From positions 8,246,001-8,310,000 of the forward strand of contig NZ_CP047020.1 in NCBI RefSeq assembly GCF_009796285.1: a DNA stretch of 64,000 nucleotides. The letters run 5' to 3'. Positions within the stretch are counted from its first letter, which is position 1. The number at the start of each line of letters is the position of its first letter. Both the position numbers and the translations under genes were made by a program. This DNA is from Streptomyces broussonetiae. GTDB taxonomy: Bacteria > Actinomycetota > Actinomycetes > Streptomycetales > Streptomycetaceae. The notes under the pieces were generated by a model that was not told the DNA's origin, did not search any database, and worked only from the letters and a program-made list of their open reading frames with translations. Below are positions 58,877 through 64,000 of this stretch, in pieces.

Positions 58877-59788
58877 ATGACCGACAACGGAACGGGCACC
58901 CACGGCGCCGTCCTCCAGGACCCGCCGCCCGCCTCCGAAGGCCTCCTGGCCGAACTGCGGGGCGCGGGCAAGTCCTACGGCAACATCCGTGCGCTGCACG
59001 GGGTCGACCTGAAGGTGAACGCCGGACAGGTGACCTGCGTGCTGGGCGACAACGGCGCCGGCAAGTCCACCCTCATCAAGATCGTCTCCGGGCTGCACCA
59101 GCACACCGAGGGCGAGTTCCTCGTCGACGGCCGGCCGGTGCGATTCTCCAGTCCGCGCGAGGCGTTGGCCAAGGGCATCGCGGCGGTCTACCAGGACCTG
59201 GCGACCGTCCCGCTGATGCCCGTGTGGCGCAACTTCTTCCTGGGCTCGGAGATGACCAGGGGCCCCTGGCCGGTCCGCCGGCTGGACATCGCCCGGATGA
59301 AGAAGACCGCGGACGAGGAACTGCGCAACATGGGCATCGTCCTGGACGACCTGGAGCAGCCCATCGGCACCCTGTCCGGAGGCCAGCGCCAGTGCGTCGC
59401 GATCGCCCGCGCCGTCTACTTCGGCGCCCGCGTCCTGATCCTGGACGAGCCCACGGCCGCGCTCGGTGTGAAGCAGTCCGGTGTGGTGCTCAAGTACATT
59501 GCCGCAGCCCGTGACCGCGGCCTGGGCGTCATCTTCATCACCCACAACCCACACCACGCCTATATGGTCGGCGACCACTTCAACGTGCTGCGCCTGGGCA
59601 CTCTGGAGCTGTCCGCCCCGCGCAGCGAGGTGAGCCTGGAGGAGCTGACCAACCACATGGCAGGCGGCGCCGAACTCGCCGCGCTCAAGCACGAACTGTC
59701 CCAGGTACGAGGCGTCGACACCGAGGAACTGCCCGAGGAGAGCGACCTCACCCCACCCGTCGCCCCGTCCCCGGAAGGAACCCCCTGA
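58877..59788 (+). CDS. ABC transporter ATP-binding protein, single nucleotide-binding domain
   Basis: A 303-residue ATPase. Walker A GDNGAGKST is at 57-65, the Q-loop and signature LSGGQRQ near 168, Walker B VLILDEPTAALG near 190, and the switch His in FITHNPHHAY near 220. CUT2 systems usually have a 500-residue double ATPase; this has one domain and presumably acts as a homodimer. Its start follows the permease stop by 3 bases. Confidence 0.92.
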   Translation: MTDNGTGTHGAVLQDPPPASEGLLAELRGAGKSYGNIRALHGVDLKVNAGQVTCVLGDNGAGKSTLIKIVSGLHQHTEGEFLVDGRPVRFSSPREALAKGIAAVYQDLATVPLMPVWRNFFLGSEMTRGPWPVRRLDIARMKKTADEELRNMGIVLDDLEQPIGTLSGGQRQCVAIARAVYFGARVLILDEPTAALGVKQSGVVLKYIAAARDRGLGVIFITHNPHHAYMVGDHFNVLRLGTLELSAPRSEVSLEELTNHMAGGAELAALKHELSQVRGVDTEELPEESDLTPPVAPSPEGTP

Positions 59789-59790
59789 TC

Positions 59791-60699
59791 ATGGCAACTC
59801 CCACCCCGCTGAATCGCATCCGGGTCGGCTCGGCCCCCGACTCCTGGGGCGTCTGGTTCCCCGACGACCCCCGGCAGGTGCCCTGGGAACGCTTCCTCGA
59901 CGAGGTCGCCGACGCAGGCTACGAGTGGATCGAACTCGGCCCGTACGGCTACCTCCCCACCGACCCGGCACGGCTCAGGGACGAGGTGGACAGGCGGAAC
60001 CTGAAGGTCTCGGCGGGCACGGTCTTCACCGGCATGCACCGCGGGCCGGCCGTCTGGGAGGAGACCTGGGCGCACGTCAGCCGGGTCGCCGCGCTCACCC
60101 GGGACACGGGCGCGCGGCACCTGGTGGTCATCCCCTCCTTCTGGCGGGACGACAAGACCGCCGAGATCCTGGAGCCGCCGGAGCTGACCGCCGAGCAGTG
60201 GGCGCACCTGACCAAGGGCATGGAGCGGCTCGGCCACGAGGTCAAGGAGGCGTACGGCCTGGACATCGTGGTCCACCCGCACGCCGACACCCACATCGAC
60301 ACCGAGGACCATGTCGAACGGTTCCTGGACTCGACGGACACCGAGCTGGTCAACCTCTGCCTGGACACCGGGCACTACGCCTACTGCGGCGGGGACAGCG
60401 TCAAGCTGATCGAGACCTACGGCGAGCGCATCGGCTACCTGCACCTCAAGCAGGTGGACCCGGCGATCCTGGCCGGCGTACGGGCGAACGGGATCCCCTT
60501 CGGGCCCGCCGTGGCCCAGGGCGTGATGTGCGAACCGCCGTCCGGTGTGCCGGAGCTGGGGCCGGTGCTGGAGGCGGCCCAGACGCTGGGCGTCGATCTG
60601 TTCGCGATCGTCGAGCAGGACATGTACCCGTGCGAGCCGGACACACCCCTGCCGATCGCGGTCCGCACCCGCAGGTTCCTGCGCTCCTGCGGGGCCTGA
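59791..60699 (+). CDS. Sugar phosphate isomerase/epimerase (AP-endonuclease-2-fold, inosose dehydratase/isomerase-like)
   Basis: A 302-residue TIM barrel of the xylose isomerase-like family. RVGSAPDSWGVWFPDDP is the N-terminal strand, YEWIELGPYGYLPTD follows, then VVHPHADTHIDTEDHVERFL near residue 163 and CLDTGHYAYCGGD near 192 as metal ligands. HLKQVDPAILA and AIVEQDMYP are late strands. It resembles IolE (inosose dehydratase) and IolI/IolH. It lies 2 bases downstream of the ATPase gene, so it is in the operon. Confidence 0.88.
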   Translation: MATPTPLNRIRVGSAPDSWGVWFPDDPRQVPWERFLDEVADAGYEWIELGPYGYLPTDPARLRDEVDRRNLKVSAGTVFTGMHRGPAVWEETWAHVSRVAALTRDTGARHLVVIPSFWRDDKTAEILEPPELTAEQWAHLTKGMERLGHEVKEAYGLDIVVHPHADTHIDTEDHVERFLDSTDTELVNLCLDTGHYAYCGGDSVKLIETYGERIGYLHLKQVDPAILAGVRANGIPFGPAVAQGVMCEPPSGVPELGPVLEAAQTLGVDLFAIVEQDMYPCEPDTPLPIAVRTRRFLRSCGA

Positions 60700-60888
60700 G
60701 GGCGTTGTCGGGGCCCGCGGGCGCTCCCGGGCGCTCCCGGGCCCGCGGGCCTGCCTGCGCGGTCCGGGGCGCGTCGGTGTTTCCTGCGCCACCGCAGGGG
60801 ATTCGGCCACCGGGTGGCCGGGAACCAGCCGGGAGCACGCGGGCGTTGTGAGAGTGATGGGGGACGCCCGCGCAGACGGGAGGACGCG

Positions 60889-61080
60889 ATGACACAGCGC
60901 ATGGAAGAGGCACCCAAGGCGACCCAGGACACCGCCGACGCGGCGCGCCGCGCCCGCTTCGGCACGCTGCCCGAGCGGATACGCCCGCAGGACACGGTGG
61001 AGACCAGGCCGGCGACCGTGCCGGACCCGGCGCGGGACACGTACAACCCGGACGAGTGGCTGATCCGGTACTGCGGCTGA
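60889..61080 (+). CDS. 63-residue soluble protein of unknown function
   Basis: A 64-codon ORF with a GGGAGGA ribosome site at 60878-60884. The product is charged and probably disordered. A MTQRMEEAPKATQD start leads to AARRARFGTLPERIRPQDTV, and the end is DPARDTYNPDEWLIRYCG with a penultimate Cys. Codon use is like its neighbours. It is separated from the isomerase by 189 bases and followed by a strong terminator. I recognise no family. Confidence 0.72.
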   Translation: MTQRMEEAPKATQDTADAARRARFGTLPERIRPQDTVETRPATVPDPARDTYNPDEWLIRYCG

Positions 61081-61088
61081 GACACGGA

Positions 61089-61120
61089 GAACGGCGCCGG
61101 GCGACCGCCCGGCGCCGTTC
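61089..61120. terminator. Perfect 15-base-arm terminator between convergent operons
   Basis: GAACGGCGCCGGGCG (61089-61103) is fully complementary to 61106-61120, with a functional loop of about four bases. It separates the plus-strand transport operon from the minus-strand oxidoreductase operon and can serve both. Confidence 0.85.
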
Positions 61121-61129
61121 TGCGTCGGC

Positions 61130-62134
61130 TCACGCCTGCCGCACCTCCGCCATCGTCACCGGCCGGTGCTCGTGCAGGGACAGGGTGCAGGCCTCGGCGA
61201 TCCAGCCCGCCTCCAGAGCGTCCTCGATGGTGCACGGGGACGGGCGGGAGCCGGCCACGACCTCGGTGAACGCGGTCAGTTCGGCGCGGTAGGCGTCCGC
61301 GAAGCGGTCCATGAAGAAGTCGTGCGGGGTGCCGGCGGGGAAGGCCGCACCCGGTTCGACCGAGCGCAGCGGGAGCTTGTCGTCCAGGCCCACGGCGATG
61401 GAGTCCGCGAAGCCGTGCAGCTCCATGCGGACGTCGTGCCCCCGGGCGTTGTGGCGGGAGTTGGAGACCACGGCGATCGTGCCGTCGTCCAGGGTGAGGA
61501 TCGCGCCGGTGGTGTCGGCGTCGCCCGCGGCCTTGATGTAGTCGGCGCCCCGGTTGCCGCCGACCGCATACACCTCCGTGACCTCACGACCCGTCACCCA
61601 GCGGATGATGTCGAAGTCGTGCACGGAACAGTCCCGGAAGATGCCCCCGGACGCGGCGACGTAGGCGGCCGGCGGTGGCGCCGGGTCCAGGGTCGTGGAG
61701 CGGACGGTGTGCAGCTTGCCCAGCTCGCCCGCCCGGACGGCGGCCCGGGCGGCGGTGAAGCCCGCGTCGAAACGGCGGTTGTAGCCGATCTGGATCGCTA
61801 CTCCGCTGTCCTGGACGGCGTTGAGCACCTCGACGCCCTCGCCCATCGTCCTGGCGACGGGCTTCTCGCAGAAGACCGGGACGCCGGCCGTGACGCCCGC
61901 CCGGATCAGGGCGGGGTGGGCGTCGGTCGCCGCCGCCACCACGATGCCGTCCACACCGGCGGCCAGCAGCGCCTGCGGCGAGTCCACGACCTCGGCGCCG
62001 AACCGCTCGGCGGCGGCTTTGGCCGCCTCGGCGAACGGGTCGGTGACGACGAGCGACTCGACGGCGTCGAGCCTGGAGAGGGTCTCGGCGTGGAAGGTGC
62101 CGATGCGGCCGAGACCGAGGATTCCGATACGCAT
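61130..62134 (-). CDS. iolG: Gfo/Idh/MocA dehydrogenase, inositol 2-dehydrogenase-like
   Basis: A 334-residue NAD-dependent oxidoreductase. The Rossmann motif is ILGLGRIGTFHAE near residue 4, with FCEKPVAR near residue 92. The C-terminal domain has GYNRRFDAGF and DCSVHDFDIIRWVTGRE near 171, where the His/Asp pair forms the active site with the Lys of EKP. The protein closely fits the IolG inositol 2-dehydrogenase group, but other cyclitols or sugars are possible. It is the last gene of a three-gene minus operon. Confidence 0.86.
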   Translation of the reverse strand: MRIGILGLGRIGTFHAETLSRLDAVESLVVTDPFAEAAKAAAERFGAEVVDSPQALLAAGVDGIVVAAATDAHPALIRAGVTAGVPVFCEKPVARTMGEGVEVLNAVQDSGVAIQIGYNRRFDAGFTAARAAVRAGELGKLHTVRSTTLDPAPPPAAYVAASGGIFRDCSVHDFDIIRWVTGREVTEVYAVGGNRGADYIKAAGDADTTGAILTLDDGTIAVVSNSRHNARGHDVRMELHGFADSIAVGLDDKLPLRSVEPGAAFPAGTPHDFFMDRFADAYRAELTAFTEVVAGSRPSPCTIEDALEAGWIAEACTLSLHEHRPVTMAEVRQA

Positions 62135-62175
62135 GGGGAGTGCAGCTCCTTGGTGCCAGGGATGAGAAGAGATAG

Positions 62176-62970
62176 CTAGTCGAGGCCGCCGAGCACGTTC
62201 TGGTCCCAGTCGATCACCGAGCCCGTGACCACGCCCGAGCGGTCGGACAGCAGGAAGACCACGAAGTCCGCGATTTCGTCCGGCCGGCCCAGCCTGCCCA
62301 TCGGCAGCCTCGCCGCCGCCTGCTCGCGCCAGTCGTCGCCGGCGCCGTGGAAGGCGCGCTGGGTGGCGTCCTCGCCCTCCGTCGCGGTCCAGCCGATGTT
62401 CAGCCCGTTGATCCGGATCCGGTCCCAGCGGTGGGCGTGTGCCGCGTTGCGGGTCAGGCCCACCAGGCCTGCCTTCGCGGCGACGTACGGCGCGAGGAAC
62501 GGCTGTCCGCCGTGCGCCGAGGACGTGATGATGTTGACGATCGTGCCGGGCGCCCTGCGCGCCACCATGTCGGCGACCGCCGCCTGCATCGCGAAGAACG
62601 GCCCCTTGAGGTTGATCGCGATGTGCTGGTCGAACAGTTCGGGCGTCGTGTCCAGCAGCGTGCCGCGGGAGGTGAGCCCCGCCGAGTTCACCAGGCAGTC
62701 GATCCGGCCGTGGGTGTCCACCACGTCGGCCACCGCCGCCCTGGCCTGCTCGGCGTCCGCCAGATCGGCGCGCACGAACATCGCCCTGCCGCCCGCCGAC
62801 ACCAGCTCGGCCACCAGCGCCTCGCCCGGTTCCGTACGCCGGCCCGTGACCGCCACGACGGCACCCTCGCGGACACCCGCCCGCGCGACCGCCGCTCCCA
62901 TGCCCTGGCTGCCTCCGTTGACGAGCAGCACCCTGCCCGCGAGAAGTCCGCCGGGAAGTCCCCTGCCCAT
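62176..62970 (-). CDS. Short-chain dehydrogenase/reductase (SDR)
   Basis: A 264-residue classical SDR. The cofactor motif is LLVNGGSQGMGAAVA near residue 15, NSAGL near 94, and the catalytic set is ITSSAHGG (Ser) with PYVAAKAG (YxxxK) near 161-165. The C-terminus ends VIDWDQNVLGGLD. It likely oxidises or reduces a sugar or cyclitol hydroxyl. It lies between the dioxygenase and the inositol dehydrogenase-like gene, with short gaps (16 and 41 bases). Confidence 0.9.
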   Translation of the reverse strand: MGRGLPGGLLAGRVLLVNGGSQGMGAAVARAGVREGAVVAVTGRRTEPGEALVAELVSAGGRAMFVRADLADAEQARAAVADVVDTHGRIDCLVNSAGLTSRGTLLDTTPELFDQHIAINLKGPFFAMQAAVADMVARRAPGTIVNIITSSAHGGQPFLAPYVAAKAGLVGLTRNAAHAHRWDRIRINGLNIGWTATEGEDATQRAFHGAGDDWREQAAARLPMGRLGRPDEIADFVVFLLSDRSGVVTGSVIDWDQNVLGGLD

Positions 62971-62986
62971 CCGCCGCTCAGCCCCT

Positions 62987-64000
62987 TCAGCTCTCGCGCC
63001 GTTCGGCGCCCGACCGCAGCCCGCTCCGCAACCGCTGCGGATCCCACCCCTCGCGCACGGCCCGTCGTACCAGGTCCGCCTGGGAGGGCGGGGCGAGACC
63101 GTCGACGGGCGGGTCGCTGTCGAGGTTGGTCGGGAAGGGATAGCCCTCGGCGCTCGCCGCGATCACGTTCTCCAGCCAGGTCTCGTCGACGCCGTCGGCC
63201 GCGCGCCGCAGCAGCACCGGGAACACCGCGTTCGCCACCGCCTCCCGGTCCACCGTCTCCATGGCCCGGCCGAACGCCGACGAGACCTGGAGCAGATTGG
63301 CGGTGCGGCGGACATCGGCGGTGCGGTTGCCGCCGGCGGCGTGGAACAGCGCGGGGTTGAAGAAGACCGCGTCGCCCTTGGCGAGCGGGAGCTGGACGTG
63401 GTGATCCTCGAAGTACGCCTGGAACGGCGGGAGTCGCCAGGCCAGATAGCCCGGCTCGTACAGCTGGGAGTACGGCAGCCAGAGCGTCGGACCCGACTCC
63501 ACCGGCATGTCGCAGTGGGCGACCGCGCACTGCAGCGTGAGCACGGGGGAGAGCCGGTGCACCTGCGCGGGATAGGCGGCGGCCACGGCGTTGCCCAGGA
63601 AGCCGAGGTGGTAGTCCCGGTGCACCCTCTGGCCGGCGCCGCCCGGGTTGACCACGTTGACCTGCGAGGTCACCTGGTAGCCGGGGCCCAGCCAGGCCGA
63701 GGAGACCAGCGCCAGTACGTCGTTGGCGTAGTAGTCGGCGAACGCCTCGGGGTCGTACAGGGCCGCCTTCTCCAGCGCGTTCCACACCCGGTCGTTGGCG
63801 CCCGGCTGCGCGAAGTGGTCGCCGGCTGCGGCCCCGGAGGCGCGCTGCTCGGCGACGAGCGCCTCGAAGACGGCGGTGAGCCGGTCCACGACCGCCGGGT
63901 CCGCGAAGGCGCCCTGTACGACGACGACCCCGGGGCCGTCGGCGAGCGCCCGCACCAGCTCGGTCCGCAGCGCATCGCGGTCACCGGCCGTGCGCAGCTT
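62987..64000 (-). CDS. Phytanoyl-CoA dioxygenase-family protein (5' end beyond the window)
   Basis: A non-haem Fe(II)/2-oxoglutarate dioxygenase. The iron ligands are HRDYH (HxD) in the middle and the His of ALFHAAGGNR, followed by the 2-oxoglutarate Arg in TADVRRTANLLQ. The frame is open without a stop to base 64000, and the codons above the GTG at 63955 (KLRTAGDRDALRTEL) look coding, so the true start is probably outside the window. PhyH enzymes hydroxylate or cleave C-H bonds near carboxylates, ethers or phosphonates; here a cyclitol derivative is a guess from context. Confidence 0.85.
   Translation of the reverse strand, partial: KLRTAGDRDALRTELVRALADGPGVVVVQGAFADPAVVDRLTAVFEALVAEQRASGAAAGDHFAQPGANDRVWNALEKAALYDPEAFADYYANDVLALVSSAWLGPGYQVTSQVNVVNPGGAGQRVHRDYHLGFLGNAVAAAYPAQVHRLSPVLTLQCAVAHCDMPVESGPTLWLPYSQLYEPGYLAWRLPPFQAYFEDHHVQLPLAKGDAVFFNPALFHAAGGNRTADVRRTANLLQVSSAFGRAMETVDREAVANAVFPVLLRRAADGVDETWLENVIAASAEGYPFPTNLDSDPPVDGLAPPSQADLVRRAVREGWDPQRLRSGLRSGAERRES

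Noticed and set aside
57692..59692. 666-codon minus-strand frame opposite the ABC permease and ATPase
   Set aside because: Shadow of strongly supported transporter genes.

Overview
The window is from a high-GC actinomycete and is almost certainly Streptomyces. Third codon positions are strongly G/C, GTG starts are frequent, many genes are translationally coupled, and several marker loci are present. These are a hopanoid cluster with its own ispG and dxs, a conservon (histidine kinase, roadblock, DUF742, Rab-like GTPase), and two DUF574-type methyltransferases. From memory, the gene order over roughly the first 30 kb resembles the chromosome of Streptomyces coelicolor; that is recall, not a search.

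Layout. 1-9732 is a hopanoid operon: hpnE end, polyprenyl diphosphate synthase, shc, hpnG, hpnH, ispG, dxs and an aminotransferase. 9733-10940 holds a degenerate small membrane gene and an XRE-cupin regulator coupled to a 40-aa membrane microprotein. A tandem palindromic operator candidate lies just upstream of the regulator. 10960-17153 has a tyrosine phosphatase, a group II intron inserted in the divergent promoter region, a GH36 alpha-galactosidase and an SGNH hydrolase. 17282-20573 has a TetR regulator, a Glu/Leu/Phe/Val dehydrogenase and a metallo-beta-lactamase-fold hydrolase. 21071-25362 is the conservon plus a GAF protein. 25552-31795 has threonine catabolism (tdh, kbl), LysR, a second XRE-cupin regulator, a GNAT, a YjbR-like protein and an MFS transporter. 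31812-33487 is a split transketolase behind a SoxR/MerR-type operator.

The segment 33613-49424 is bounded by two identical tRNA-Pro(GGG) genes. It holds a COG4705 membrane protein, a NUDIX-like protein, a FluG-like amidohydrolase/glutamine-synthetase pair, two methyltransferases around a HAD phosphatase, a lipase-like hydrolase, a thiolase and acyl-CoA ligase pair, TauE/SafE, a second HAD phosphatase, cobK and cobF around a truncated MFS gene, and a DUF309 protein. After the second tRNA come a MASE1 membrane protein, a GAF-PP2C phosphatase with a coupled upstream ORF, a CUT1 sugar ABC transporter and a GntR regulator. Last is a cyclitol-type catabolic locus: CUT2-like ABC transporter, sugar isomerase, 63-aa protein, and on the opposite strand a Gfo/Idh/MocA dehydrogenase, an SDR and a phytanoyl-CoA dioxygenase-like protein cut by the window edge.

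How it works together (inference). The first block makes and decorates hopanoids from dedicated MEP-pathway precursor genes. The middle is mostly housekeeping and regulatory genes. The right end is a carbohydrate/cyclitol uptake and oxidation region. No CRISPR array, prophage or antibiotic biosynthetic megasynthase is visible. The only clear mobile element is the group II intron.
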